A DNA stretch of 32,114 nt, taken from assembly GCA_017560145.1 (NCBI GenBank), contig JAFYON010000078.1, positions 1 through 32,114 on the forward strand. Direction: 5' to 3'. The notes below the pieces were generated by a model. The model was not told where the DNA came from, made no database searches, and saw only the letters and a program-made list of their open reading frames with translations. Made by a program: the position numbers and the translations under genes. Positions within the stretch are counted from its first letter, which is position 1. Each line of letters starts with the position of its first letter. The DNA comes from Clostridia bacterium. GTDB taxonomy: Bacteria > Bacillota > Clostridia > Oscillospirales > CAG-382. Of the stretch, positions 6,533 through 15,896 are shown piece by piece.

Positions 6533-8961
6533 TTTGTGATTATCTCGCCGTTAATATATTTAGCCAATTTGTCGCGTGCGTCCTTTACGTCCTCGACAAG
6601 ACAGTAATAGCCGCCCTGACCGTCGATGGTGAAGTAGCACTTCGAGGATGATACGCGATAGAAGACGATTTCGGGAGAATAGGTTTCGGTATATACCTTA
6701 ACTCTGAGATATTCCTCCGAGGTTTCGTTTTCATTGGGGATATATTCATCGTGGAGATAGATGGAAATGATCGACTGATAGAGATATTTGAAGCTCTTGA
6801 CGTCGTAATTCTTGCCAAGATACTTAACTGCGCCGAGCGAGCCCTCTTTGTCAAGCGAAAGGTCGAAGGAATGGGTCTTGCCGTCGACGGTGATCTCCAT
6901 CTTGGAAATATCTACAATGTAAATCGAAAGAAGCGAATGGTCGAGATATTCAACCATACCCCACGAAAGGAAGGGTGCGTTTGCCAAGGAAACCTCTACG
7001 ATAACGTCGGGAGTTGCATTGACGGTTTCGCCCTCTACCTCACCCGTGAAGGTGGAATAGAGGTAATATTTGCCTTCTTCATTAGGCTTGGAAACGTAAA
7101 GATCGGTAACGATCTCCTGATATTCAAAGGAAAAGTGCTTGTCGGGGTTATCGAGACCGTATTTTGCAAGAATTTCCTTGTCGATAGTCGAAGCATCGCC
7201 GTCCTTCGAGAAGCCGCAGGCAACAACGCGGTCGCCGGTAAGCGCAGCCATGGTCTGGACAAAGGTGTTGAAGTTCGACATATCGAGGAAGTTATAGTTT
7301 CTGCCCTCGGGGATATATTCGTTCGGAGCGATAAGCTTCCAGGTGCCGCCTACTGCGGTGGAGGGCTGTGCATCGCTGCCGTCAACGTAAACTCTGATCT
7401 CGTCGAAAACGACATAGCTGTTCTGAAGCTGAGGAACGTCAAAGCCGATACGGATATACTTTACAACGCTTGCGTCGGTAAAGGTGAATTCATATTTCTT
7501 AAGGCTTCCGTCGGAGTGGCTTATCGAAACGGTGCCGTTTTCGATCTCGTGCCAGTTGTTGCCGTCATAGGATTTGGTAAAGGTTACCTTGTCGGGCAGG
7601 TATGCGCCGTTGGCTTCGTCACGGAGAAGACCGAAAACGAGCTTGTATTCCCCGTTGCTGCTCTGCTTTGCAAGAGCCGCCTCGATATAGGTGTTCTTAC
7701 CGTCAGAGCTTGTAAATGCGCCGAACACGTCGATATGCTTTTTCCAGTTGTTTTCATAGCTTGCATAATCGGTCGCATTCACCTTATCGTTGATGACCGT
7801 GGAGATTGCCGAGGAATCGACCGCCGCAAGGTTGCTTGCAGGGTTAAAATCGGCAAGGCGCTTTGCGATAGCGCTGACGTCATCGCCGAAAAGGTCGATT
7901 CTGATGTTATCGATAGCAAGAATCTGCTCGCTGTTGGAAATGGGGTTAACGAGCATCGGCTTCATAAGGTCAGTTTCGGGAAGACCGAGCGAGCCTTCAA
8001 CGGTATCTACGGAAAGGAAATAAATGGTATCCTTGCTCAAATTGTGAATAAGCGTATCGCTTTCCTCATCCGATTCGGTCGGCTCGAAAAGTCCGCCGAC
8101 GTAACGGGCGTAATAATAGCTGCCCGAGGAAGCGAGATTGCCGATATAAACGGTATGAAGGTAATATCTGTTGGTTTTATCGGTTTCGGTCATTATGGTG
8201 TAATAGCCGTTTGCGGGCTCCTTGGGATCGAGACCGTAGCTGCTCCAATCCTTGCCCTCGGGCATATCCATCTTGCCGACCGTAACGGGATAACGGCAAT
8301 CGGTGGTAACCTGAGAAAACATTTCGTCATCATAGTCGACCGCGCGTGAGGAACCGAAATAGAACTCGCCCGCGTCCTGATATACCGAATATTTACCGTG
8401 GCTGTTGGAGACGGTAAGGAAGGATATCTGGCTTCTGTTTATCGCAGGGAAAATAAAGGGTGCGCCCGAAGCGGTAACGTTATCGCCGTCTGCGTCATAG
8501 CCGTCGAAGGGGCGAACCGAAACCGAAAGCTCGGTCTTGCCGAAAAGCGAAAGCATTGCGTTAACTACCAAAGCCTCGCCGTCAAAGCCGTAACGGGTTC
8601 CGTCGTAAAGGGTTACAAAGAAATCCTTATAAGCGATCTCCTTGGTGCCTCCGTTGGCGCTTACGACAACCTTTTCATCGCCCGATGCGGTTTCGACCGA
8701 TATATTGCCGTTTTCCTCGGCGATAGCCTCGGTGAAAAGATAGATCATTTCCCAACCGTCGTCGTCGCCGTCATAGCCGTTAAGGGTAACGGTAACGTCG
8801 CCCTCGATTCCGACAACCGCCGCCTTTACCTCGTCGGTAAGGGTGTAAAAAGGGTCGCCCACCTCTTCGATGCCGTCGTCACGGAAGAAGACGAAATAGG
8901 TTGTAAACAATATCAACGCAACAAGCGCAAAGCTTGTTATTGTAATAATTTGTTTTTTCAT
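6529..8961 (-). CDS. DUF4340-type exported protein with central galactose-binding-like segment
   Basis: An 810-residue membrane-anchored extracytoplasmic protein. Residues 6-26 are a signal-anchor helix. Two regions resemble DUF4340 repeats: about 170-330, with YGLDPKEPAN at 242-251, and about 555-720, with YGLDNPDKHF at 601-610. Between them, about 415-530, KSYDGNNWHEI and KYIRIGFD...VVFDEIRVYVDG resemble F5/8-type (discoidin/galactose-binding) beta sandwiches. DUF4340 proteins typically accompany GldA/GldF/GldG-like ABC systems, as here. Substrate or ligand is unknown. SD AAGGA lies eight bases before the ATG. Domain limits are by eye; the F5/8-like call is less certain than the DUF4340 call. 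Confidence 0.8.
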   Translation of the reverse strand: MKKQIITITSFALVALILFTTYFVFFRDDGIEEVGDPFYTLTDEVKAAVVGIEGDVTVTLNGYDGDDDGWEMIYLFTEAIAEENGNISVETASGDEKVVVSANGGTKEIAYKDFFVTLYDGTRYGFDGEALVVNAMLSLFGKTELSVSVRPFDGYDADGDNVTASGAPFIFPAINRSQISFLTVSNSHGKYSVYQDAGEFYFGSSRAVDYDDEMFSQVTTDCRYPVTVGKMDMPEGKDWSSYGLDPKEPANGYYTIMTETDKTNRYYLHTVYIGNLASSGSYYYARYVGGLFEPTESDEESDTLIHNLSKDTIYFLSVDTVEGSLGLPETDLMKPMLVNPISNSEQILAIDNIRIDLFGDDVSAIAKRLADFNPASNLAAVDSSAISTVINDKVNATDYASYENNWKKHIDVFGAFTSSDGKNTYIEAALAKQSSNGEYKLVFGLLRDEANGAYLPDKVTFTKSYDGNNWHEIENGTVSISHSDGSLKKYEFTFTDASVVKYIRIGFDVPQLQNSYVVFDEIRVYVDGSDAQPSTAVGGTWKLIAPNEYIPEGRNYNFLDMSNFNTFVQTMAALTGDRVVACGFSKDGDASTIDKEILAKYGLDNPDKHFSFEYQEIVTDLYVSKPNEEGKYYLYSTFTGEVEGETVNATPDVIVEVSLANAPFLSWGMVEYLDHSLLSIYIVDISKMEITVDGKTHSFDLSLDKEGSLGAVKYLGKNYDVKSFKYLYQSIISIYLHDEYIPNENETSEEYLRVKVYTETYSPEIVFYRVSSSKCYFTIDGQGGYYCLVEDVKDARDKLAKYINGEIITK

Positions 8962-8985
8962 TTAAAACATCCTTAATTGTATAAA

Positions 8986-9027
8986 TTCGGTTCTTACCGA
9001 AGTTACGCGCGGAATAAACCGCGCGTA
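8986..9027 (-). other. twin hairpins between GldG-like and DUF4340 genes
   Basis: Two perfect inverted repeats lie three to four bases apart: TACGCGCGG/CCGCGCGTA (9004-9027, 6-base loop) and TTCGGT/ACCGAA (8986-9001, 4-base loop). There is no long T-run, so a full terminator is unlikely. They sit in the only sizeable gap (79 bases) inside the five-gene operon and may set transcript stability or partial termination. Confidence 0.6.
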
Positions 9028-9040
9028 GCCATAACATTGA

Positions 9041-10612
9041 TTATAAGTGTCTTCTTCTGAAGAATACCACGATACCCATAATGATTATCGCGCCGGGGAA
9101 GATGGTGCAGATAAGATAGGTAAGGGTCTTTGCGGTGCCGTTTTCGATCTCAAGCGCGGTTTCCTGGAACTCCTTGTAATCGATATCGGGCACGATACGG
9201 TTTGCGCTGAATACGCGCGCCGCCGAAAGAACGATACGTCTGTTGCCGTAGGTCGACTGCAAAATGTTTGCGGTGTTTGCAAACTCGGTACTGCCGACAA
9301 GCATTACGTAGGAATATTCGGTAGCGTTATTTACGCCGTAGCCATACTTGGTGGAGAGGAGCATAAGAGGCATTTCGCCCTTGGTGCCCTCGATTTCGGT
9401 ACCGTCGTTGCCCTTTTTGGTTGCTTTTGCGGTATCATAGGTGGAAAGCACGGTTTCAACGGTGAAGCCGTCCTGAGTATTGTTGTTACGAACGACCAAT
9501 TCAACGCTTTCGGGGAATGCAACGGTGAAGCTGCCCTCAACGCTGCTTACGGTCTTTCTGATCTGGTAAGCTGCGCTGCTGTTCTGTGCATCCGCGGAAA
9601 TTGCGGCAAACTTTGCATTGATGGTGCTTGCCGACTTTTCAAGCGAGTGAGTATCGTCGGTGATACGGTAAAGGGGATTGTAATCGATACCCCAGTTGTC
9701 GGAAAGCATCGACTGAAGGTTCTTGTGCTCGGTGGTTTGAGAATCAACGAACACCATATAAGCGTTGCGAGCCTTGAGGAATTCCGAAATCTTATCTACC
9801 TCGGTCAAGGAAAGGTCGTTGACGGGGTCATAGGTAATGAGGATCTCGGTATTGGGGTCGATCTCCTCCATATCGAGGTTTACTGTTTCGATGCTGAAGC
9901 CCGCAGAGGAAAATTCATAAATAAGGCCGAGAAGCGGAGAGGAGGTTGAGATCTCGCCGTTTTCGGTAATAGGCTCACCGTTACCGTAGGTAAAGGTAAC
10001 GACCTGCTGCTCCTTGATAGAGCTTTGAAGAATTGCGGTGGTAAGGCGGTATTCGCCGTTGAACGCATAATATTCGCCGTTTTCGTTGACCATAAGGAAG
10101 GAAGAAAGGTCGAGCACGCGCTTGTGATATTCACCCTCGACGATAACGCTGTTCGCGGTAAGAGGGGTTGCGGTTTCCTCGAGTATCTTCTTTTCGAATT
10201 CGGGATCGGTATCCAATTCCTTATATTCGATTCTTACGGTTCCGCGTTCTCCGCTGCCGTCATAGATCTTCTGATATGCTTCGGCAAGGTCGCGGATGAC
10301 AACCTCGAGCTTCAAGCCGTTGTACTCTTCGCCGGGGGTGTCGTAAAAGCGGTCACGGGGGGACATAAAGGTTACCGTGATATCAAGGTCCTTGCCAAGC
10401 TCGTCGAGAAGACGAAGGGTTTCATCGCCGATAGAGGTGAAGTCCTCCTTGGTGAGGTCGACCGTAAGGCTGCCCGAAAGCGAAAGCGAGGAAAGGAAAA
10501 CGTTTACAACAAGGATAAACGCGATAAAAACAACTGTGAAGAGGATCGAGATACCGCCGTATTTATAACGTCTGTTATCTCTTACAGCGGCATTTTTGTT
10601 TTTCTGACTCAT
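9041..10612 (-). CDS. GldG-like ABC-system auxiliary protein
   Basis: A 523-residue membrane protein with one helix near residues 23-44, a large extracytoplasmic domain and a second helix near 500-517 followed by FFRRRHL. The region after the first helix (VDLTKEDFTSIGDETLRLLDELGKD and onward) matches the GldG/ABC_transp_aux pattern, in which Thr/Ser-rich start, DLDITVTFMSPRD and later TYDPVNDLSLTEVDKISEFL strands form a domain that partners with an ABC-2 permease. It follows the permease by 18 bases with a GGCGG site and precedes the DUF4340 protein. The transported or assembled substrate cannot be inferred from sequence. Confidence 0.85.
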   Translation of the reverse strand: MSQKNKNAAVRDNRRYKYGGISILFTVVFIAFILVVNVFLSSLSLSGSLTVDLTKEDFTSIGDETLRLLDELGKDLDITVTFMSPRDRFYDTPGEEYNGLKLEVVIRDLAEAYQKIYDGSGERGTVRIEYKELDTDPEFEKKILEETATPLTANSVIVEGEYHKRVLDLSSFLMVNENGEYYAFNGEYRLTTAILQSSIKEQQVVTFTYGNGEPITENGEISTSSPLLGLIYEFSSAGFSIETVNLDMEEIDPNTEILITYDPVNDLSLTEVDKISEFLKARNAYMVFVDSQTTEHKNLQSMLSDNWGIDYNPLYRITDDTHSLEKSASTINAKFAAISADAQNSSAAYQIRKTVSSVEGSFTVAFPESVELVVRNNNTQDGFTVETVLSTYDTAKATKKGNDGTEIEGTKGEMPLMLLSTKYGYGVNNATEYSYVMLVGSTEFANTANILQSTYGNRRIVLSAARVFSANRIVPDIDYKEFQETALEIENGTAKTLTYLICTIFPGAIIIMGIVVFFRRRHL

Positions 10613-10630
10613 TGCTTTATACCGCCTTTC

Positions 10631-11338
10631 TTATGCCCAACGGCGCTTTTCGATAACGCGCGTGGTGAGGAATATCGCTACTGCCGCAAGCGAGAAGTAA
10701 TAAACTATCGCAGAAACGTCGAGCGTTTGGTTTGTAAAGGGAATGAAACGGTCGATTACCGAGAACCATTTAAGAATGGTGCGCCAGAAGGTCGATTCGA
10801 TATTTCCGGCGAGAAGGCTGATAAGAAGCATTGCAGCGTTAACGCCCATTGCCGAGATAGCGGCGATAAGCTGGTTTTCGGTGAGCGACGAGAGAAGCAC
10901 GCCGATTGCGATAAACGCCGCGCCGAGAAGGAAGACGCCAAGGATGTTTACCATAATCGATGCGAGGTTGGGCGAGCCGTATTTGAAGAGCAACACGAAA
11001 TTGAAGCTGTTTACAACAAAGGTTGCACCGAAAACGGTGATTGCCGCAAGATATTTACCCATTACGATACCGAATACCGAAACGGGGCTGGTAAGCAAAA
11101 TTTGATCGGTACGGGTTCTTCTGTCCTCTGCAAAGAGCTTCATTGTAAGAAGCGGAAGGAGGATAGCAAACATCGCCATAAGATAAATGAAATAGTCGCC
11201 GATGTTGCCCGTGGTTTTTGCGTAAAGCGTGGTCGTGGAGAAGATAAGTCCCGATACTACGAGGAACATACCGCAGAAGATATATCCGATAGGAGTGTAA
11301 AAATAAGATTTAAGTTCTCTTGTATAGATCGCAAACAT
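10631..11338 (-). CDS. ABC-2 type permease, GldF-like
   Basis: A 235-residue permease with six hydrophobic segments (near 15-40, 48-70, 95-120, 130-155, 160-182 and 205-228). It starts MFAIYTRELKSYFYTPIGYIF, the form usual for the GldF-like/NosY-like ABC-2 permeases. A cytoplasmic AEDRRTRTDQILLTSPVS stretch near residues 69-86 is the characteristic coupling region of this subfamily. The ATG follows the ATPase stop codon with no spacer. With the ATPase upstream and the GldG-like protein downstream this forms a complete three-part transporter. Confidence 0.88.
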   Translation of the reverse strand: MFAIYTRELKSYFYTPIGYIFCGMFLVVSGLIFSTTTLYAKTTGNIGDYFIYLMAMFAILLPLLTMKLFAEDRRTRTDQILLTSPVSVFGIVMGKYLAAITVFGATFVVNSFNFVLLFKYGSPNLASIMVNILGVFLLGAAFIAIGVLLSSLTENQLIAAISAMGVNAAMLLISLLAGNIESTFWRTILKWFSVIDRFIPFTNQTLDVSAIVYYFSLAAVAIFLTTRVIEKRRWA

Positions 11339-12310
11339 TTATCTCACACCCTTTCTGGCTTTTCTTTCTTCCTTTTCCTTTTCCTTACCGACAAGGCGCA
11401 TAAAGATGTCTTCAAGGCTCAATTCCATACCTTCAAGACCGACAAGAGGCCAATTTCTGCCGGAGAGGAGAGCGAAAAGCGGTTTTCTTATATCAACGCG
11501 ATCCTGCGATTCGATAAGATAGCTTATGCTGTCTGTATCGCGCTTGCCCAAAACGTCGGCTGTTTTAACGCCGCCGAGCGAGCGGATAGCCTTTAATACC
11601 TCTTCCTGAGGGCCGACGATCTTTGCAACGAGCTTTCTCGAGCCGTCAACCGCGTTAATAAGATCCTCGGTCTTTTCGTTCGCAACGATCTCGCCCTTGT
11701 TGATAACGACGATCCTGTCACAAACCGCCTGAACCTCGGGGAGGATGTGGGTGGAAAGGATTATGGTATGCTCCTTACCGAGCATACGGATAAGGTTACG
11801 GATCTCAATGATCTGACGGGGGTCAAGACCAATGGTGGGCTCGTCGAAAATAAGCACCTTCGGGTTGCCGATAAGCGCCTGCGCGATACCTACTCTTTGG
11901 CGATAGCCCTTGGAGAGGTTCTTGGTAAGGCGGTTTGCAACGTCCCAGATCTTTACAACCTCGCAAATTTCCTTCAAATGCTGCTTACGGGGGAGCTTGC
12001 AGCCCTTGAGATCGTAAACGAAGTTAAGATATTCAAGAACCGTCATTTCAAGATAAAGGGGAGGAATTTCGGGCAAAAAGCCGATGTCCTTCTTTGCCTT
12101 GATGGGGTTTTGGAGAATATCGGTGCCGTCTATCTTTACAGAGCCGCTGTCGGCGGAAAGATAACCGGTGATTATATTAAGAGTGGTGCTTTTACCTGCA
12201 CCGTTCGGGCCGAGGAAGCCGAGAATTTCACCCTCTTTGACCTCGAACGAGATGCCCTTTACTGCGTGCTTATTGCCGTAGCTTTTTCGTACGTCGGTAA
12301 TCTCTATCAT
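11339..12310 (-). CDS. ABC transporter ATPase, GldA-like
   Basis: ATP-hydrolysing subunit of the Gld-type module. From the ATG at 12310 it is 323 residues, beginning [20 protein letters not shown]. Walker A is GPNGAGKST, followed by the Q-loop region, the signature [15 protein letters not shown], Walker [13 protein letters not shown] and the switch histidine in ILSTHILPE. The roughly 100-residue C-terminal extension after the nucleotide-binding domain is usual in ABC-2 drug/gliding ATPases. The frame is open to a GTG at 12340, but MIEI is the standard N-terminus of this group. There is no strong Shine-Dalgarno for either start. The 94-base gap after aspS contains small inverted repeats but no clear terminator. 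Confidence 0.9.
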   Translation of the reverse strand: MIEITDVRKSYGNKHAVKGISFEVKEGEILGFLGPNGAGKSTTLNIITGYLSADSGSVKIDGTDILQNPIKAKKDIGFLPEIPPLYLEMTVLEYLNFVYDLKGCKLPRKQHLKEICEVVKIWDVANRLTKNLSKGYRQRVGIAQALIGNPKVLIFDEPTIGLDPRQIIEIRNLIRMLGKEHTIILSTHILPEVQAVCDRIVVINKGEIVANEKTEDLINAVDGSRKLVAKIVGPQEEVLKAIRSLGGVKTADVLGKRDTDSISYLIESQDRVDIRKPLFALLSGRNWPLVGLEGMELSLEDIFMRLVGKEKEKEERKARKGVR

Positions 12311-12404
12311 TTTTTCTTGTCGATACACCGCGTTTTCCACCGCGCGTGAATCACGCCAACGGCTTTTGCGGTATATCTGCCTTTCTTACATATTTAAAAA
12401 CGAA

Positions 12405-14186
12405 TTACTTTTCTTCTTTAACGATGGCAATACCAAGCTCTGCGATCGCCTGAGCAGGTACCTCTGCGGGACAGTCGGTCATAAGCTCCTTTGCGTTTTG
12501 CATCTTGGGATATGCAACAACGTCGCGAAGGCTAGTCGCGCCGAGCATCTGCATTACCAAGCGGTCAAGACCGATACCCATACCGCCGTGAGGAGGTGCG
12601 CCGTAACGGAATGCCTCGAGGAGGTAGCCGAACTTGATCTGCGCCTCTTCCTTCGAGAGTCCCAAAAGATCGAATATCTTTGCCTGAAGTGCAGGCTCGG
12701 TAATACGGATAGAGCCGCTGGAAAGCTCGATGCCGTTAAGAACGAGGTCGTACGCCTTTGCACGGACCTTGCCCTTGTCGGTATCAAGATACTGAACGCA
12801 TTCGTCCATGGGGCTTGTGAACGGGTGGTGCATTGCGACCCATTCGCCCGATTCGTAATCGAATTCGAAGAAGGGCATTTCGATAACCCAAAGGAAGTTA
12901 TAGCCGCTTCTTTCGATATTAAGACGGTTTGCCGCTTCAACACGGAGCTGACCGAGCTGAGAAAGCAGACGGTTGTTGTCACTGTCGGCAAGAATGAGCA
13001 AAATATCGCCCTTTTCGCAATTTGCAGCTGCGTAAATAGCGTTAAGCTCTTCCTCGGTCATATGCTTCAAGAACGAGCCGCTGTCGGTATCGGCACGCTT
13101 TACCCAAGCCAATCCCTTTGCGCCGCAGCCCTTTGCATATTCGCCGAGCTTGTCGATATCCTTACGGGAAAGCTTGTCGCCATAGCCCTTAAGGTTGAGC
13201 GCACGCACGCTGCCGCCGTTTTCGATCGCCGATGCGAACACGGGGAAGCCGCAGCCCTTGAGTGCATCGGTAAGGTTGATTATTTCCATACCGAAGCGAA
13301 GGTCGGGCTTGTCCGAGCCAAAGCGCTCCATACATTCACGGTAAGTGTATCTGGGAAGCGGAGTGGGAATTTCCACGTCCATACAATCCTTAAAGATGTG
13401 GCTGATAAGGCCTTCTACCATATTAAGAACGTCGTCGGTATCAACGAACGACATTTCCATATCGATCTGAGTAAATTCGGGCTGACGGTCTGCGCGGAGG
13501 TCCTCGTCACGGAAGCAACGCGCGATCTGGAAATATTTATCAAAGCCGGCAACCATCGAAAGCTGCTTATAAAGCTGGGGCGACTGAGGAAGCGCATAGA
13601 AGCTTCCCTTGTGCACGCGGGAGGGAACGAGATAGTCACGCGCTCCTTCGGGGGTGGACTTTATAAGGATGGGAGTTTCGATTTCAATAAAGCCGTTGTC
13701 GCAAAGATAATCGCGAACCGATTTTGTAACCTTTGCGCGGAACATAATATTGTTCTGAAGCACGGGACGGCGAAGGTCAAGATATCTATGGGTAACGCGC
13801 AATTCCTCGTTGGTCTTGCAATCGTCTGTGATATCAAAGGGGGGAGTTTCGCTTTCGCCGAGAACGCGCACGTTGGAAACGAAAATTTCGATATTGCCGG
13901 TGGGGATATCGGGGTTTTTGCTCGAGCGCTCGCGTACGACACCGGTCGCCGAAACAACGAATTCGCTCTTTAAGGTAAGCGCCTTTTCGAAAATCGCCTT
14001 TTCGGTATTTTCGTCAAATGCAAGCTGAACGATACCGCTTCTGTCGCGGAGATCGATAAAGATAAGGCTGCCGAGGTCGCGAGCCTTCTTTACCCAGCCC
14101 ATAACGCAAACCTGTTCGCCGATATTGGATTCTCTTAAATCGCCGCAATAATGCGTGCGGCGTTCATTACCAAGTAATTCTGCCAT
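12405..14186 (-). CDS. aspS: aspartate--tRNA ligase
   Basis: Class IIb synthetase charging tRNA-Asp in the cytoplasm. The 593-residue protein begins with an OB-fold anticodon-binding domain (VMGWVKKARDLGSLIFIDLRD near 28-48). Then come motif 1 and RYLDLRRP, motif 2 FRDEDLRADRQPEFTQ, the bacterial-type GAD insertion around 290-420, and motif 3 GMGIGLDRLVMQM near the C-terminus. GSFYALPQSPQLYKQ is the usual flipping-loop-proximal block. It follows hisS by 31 bases with a good GAGG site. The hisS-aspS pairing is common in Bacillota. Length and motifs are complete. Confidence 0.97.
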   Translation of the reverse strand: MAELLGNERRTHYCGDLRESNIGEQVCVMGWVKKARDLGSLIFIDLRDRSGIVQLAFDENTEKAIFEKALTLKSEFVVSATGVVRERSSKNPDIPTGNIEIFVSNVRVLGESETPPFDITDDCKTNEELRVTHRYLDLRRPVLQNNIMFRAKVTKSVRDYLCDNGFIEIETPILIKSTPEGARDYLVPSRVHKGSFYALPQSPQLYKQLSMVAGFDKYFQIARCFRDEDLRADRQPEFTQIDMEMSFVDTDDVLNMVEGLISHIFKDCMDVEIPTPLPRYTYRECMERFGSDKPDLRFGMEIINLTDALKGCGFPVFASAIENGGSVRALNLKGYGDKLSRKDIDKLGEYAKGCGAKGLAWVKRADTDSGSFLKHMTEEELNAIYAAANCEKGDILLILADSDNNRLLSQLGQLRVEAANRLNIERSGYNFLWVIEMPFFEFDYESGEWVAMHHPFTSPMDECVQYLDTDKGKVRAKAYDLVLNGIELSSGSIRITEPALQAKIFDLLGLSKEEAQIKFGYLLEAFRYGAPPHGGMGIGLDRLVMQMLGATSLRDVVAYPKMQNAKELMTDCPAEVPAQAIAELGIAIVKEEK

Positions 14187-14217
14187 ATCAATGCCTCTTT
14201 ATTAAAGAAATAATTTA

Positions 14218-15480
14218 TCAGGCGTTTATAACGTCTATTATACTCTGTACGCTTAAGCCAACCTTAAGACGGTCGCCGACGCGCATATCGCGCAATTCGG
14301 CAACGCCCTCGGCGATTTCGTTATCGCCGACGACAAGAACGAATCTTGCGCCTGCCTTATCGGCATATTTCATTTGCGCCTTCAGGCTTCTGCCGCAAAC
14401 GTCGGTTTCGGCGGAAACGCCGCTTTCGCGAAGGCTTTGTGCAAGCACGAACGCCGATTTGGATGCGCCTTCTCCGAGCGGAGCGATATAGATATCGCAT
14501 CCGGTTTCAAGATTCGGGATAAGAGATTCATCCTTAAGCGCCTGGATAAGACGGGTTATACCCATACCGAATCCGACAGCCGGCAATTCGGGACCGCCGA
14601 TCGACGCCAAAAGTCCGTCGTATCTGCCGCCGCCGCAAACCGTGCTTTGCGCGCCGATGGAATCGACCGTAAATTCAAATACGGTGCCTGTATAATAATC
14701 GAGTCCGCGAACGATCGAGGGGTCGACGATATATTCAACGCCGCAAGCGTCGAGCAGACTCTTTAATTTTTCGAAGTGAGTGTTGCAGCCGTCGCAAAGA
14801 TGCTCGAGCGTTTTGGGAGCGTTCTTTGCAATACCCGAGCAAACGGGGCTCTTGCAGTCGAGCACGCGAAGGGGATTTTTTTGCAATCTTTCGCGGCAGG
14901 TGTCGCAAAGCTCGGATTCATACTGCGAGAAGTAGTTAAGAAGCGCCGCTCTGTAAGAGGGGCGGCATTCGGGACAGCCGATGGAGTTGATGCGAAGCGT
15001 TACCTTTGTAAGTCCAAGCTTTTTGAACAGACCGTTCGCAAGCAAAATTACCTGCGCATCCGCCTCGGGCGAGGAGCTGCCGTAAAGCTCGGTGCCGAAC
15101 TGCCAGAATTCGCGGCTTCTGCCGGCTTGGGGCTTTTCGCGGCGGAAGAAGTTGGAAAGGTAAAACAGCTTAAGCGGCATTGCGCCGGCGTAAAGACCGT
15201 TTTCGATAACCGAGCGCGCAACGCCCGCGGTTCCTTCGGGACGAAGCGAAAGACTGCTTCCGTCCTTATCGATGAAGGTATACATTTCCTTACCGACAAC
15301 GTCGGTGGTATCGCCGACACCGCGACAGAAAAGCTCGGTCGCCTCGAACGTCGGCATTCTTATTTCGGAAAATCCGTAGATGCTTGCGGTTTCGCGAACC
15401 GCGTTTTCGATATATTGCCAAACGCCGATATCCGAAGGAAGAATATCAAGCGTTCCCTTGGGTTTTTGAATTCTGTTCAT
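14218..15480 (-). CDS. hisS: histidine--tRNA ligase
   Basis: Class IIa synthetase charging tRNA-His. The 420-residue protein shows motif 1 near 50-80 (IRMPTFEATELFCRGVGDTTD), the motif 2 region with LRPEGTAGVARS and FRREKPQAGRSREFWQFG, and the histidine-specific blocks RGLDYYTGTVFE and GGGRYDGLL. A C-terminal anticodon-binding domain carries DVCGRSLKAQMKYADK. Its ATG lies only two bases after the mgsA-like stop codon, so it probably shares the promoter at 16779-16807. GGAG upstream is poorly spaced, so coupling to the preceding gene is likely. No T-box leader is present before it. Confidence 0.97.
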   Translation of the reverse strand: MNRIQKPKGTLDILPSDIGVWQYIENAVRETASIYGFSEIRMPTFEATELFCRGVGDTTDVVGKEMYTFIDKDGSSLSLRPEGTAGVARSVIENGLYAGAMPLKLFYLSNFFRREKPQAGRSREFWQFGTELYGSSSPEADAQVILLANGLFKKLGLTKVTLRINSIGCPECRPSYRAALLNYFSQYESELCDTCRERLQKNPLRVLDCKSPVCSGIAKNAPKTLEHLCDGCNTHFEKLKSLLDACGVEYIVDPSIVRGLDYYTGTVFEFTVDSIGAQSTVCGGGRYDGLLASIGGPELPAVGFGMGITRLIQALKDESLIPNLETGCDIYIAPLGEGASKSAFVLAQSLRESGVSAETDVCGRSLKAQMKYADKAGARFVLVVGDNEIAEGVAELRDMRVGDRLKVGLSVQSIIDVINA

Positions 15481-15482
15481 AA

Positions 15483-15896
15483 TTAAAATGCTTTTGCTCC
15501 GTTACGTATATTTGCACGCCAATCGAGGTCGCCTCGGTCAAGCGCAAGGATAAGAACCTCCGCAGTTGCAACGTTGGTCGCAACCGGAACGGTATATTTG
15601 TCACAAAGCTTAACAAGGTTCATTTCGGTTTCGGTGTATTCTGTGTCATTGTTGGTGTCGCGAAGGAGGATAAGGATATCTACCTCGTCGTAAGCGATCT
15701 TGGAAGCGATCTGTTCGATTCCCCCGTGCGAGCCCGAAAGCATTTTTTCGATCTGAAGACCGGTTGCTTCGGAAATATATTTGCCTGTGATAGCAGTCGA
15801 GCAGATGCTGTGACGGGAAAGTATTCCGCAATATGCTATGCAAAATTCGGTAATAAGCTCTTTCTTCTTATCGTTGGCAATAATTGCTATGTTCAT
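15483..15896 (-). CDS. methylglyoxal synthase-like protein lacking key catalytic residues
   Basis: A 137-residue MGS-like-fold protein. The overall pattern is that of MgsA: IANDKKK near the start, a TAITG loop, ISEATGLQIEKMLSGSHGG and VPVATNVATAEVL. The phosphate-binding positions (E. coli Thr45, Thr48, Ser65 and Lys23 equivalents) are kept, and so is Asp91. The catalytic Asp71 that should follow the GG is Ile here (GGIEQI), and the His98 and Asp101 positions read Tyr and Thr (DTNNDTEYTETE). So phosphate binding may remain while the DHAP elimination chemistry is doubtful. Its start overlaps the stop of the MinD-like gene. In Clostridia mgsA often neighbours min/rod genes, which fits descent from MgsA. 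Confidence 0.8.
   Translation of the reverse strand: MNIAIIANDKKKELITEFCIAYCGILSRHSICSTAITGKYISEATGLQIEKMLSGSHGGIEQIASKIAYDEVDILILLRDTNNDTEYTETEMNLVKLCDKYTVPVATNVATAEVLILALDRGDLDWRANIRNGAKAF

Noticed and set aside
6751..8349. Plus-strand open frame of 532 codons opposite the DUF4340 gene
   Set aside because: It is the mirror of a well-supported minus-strand gene with signal anchor, Shine-Dalgarno and operon context; its product has no family features.
12366..13973. Plus-strand open frame of 535 codons opposite aspS
   Set aside because: Antisense to complete aspS; no ribosome-binding site or recognisable domains.
15483..15896. Loss of MgsA catalytic residues as a frameshift artefact
   Set aside because: The alignment is ungapped on both sides of the changed sites and length is normal, so the changes are true substitutions.
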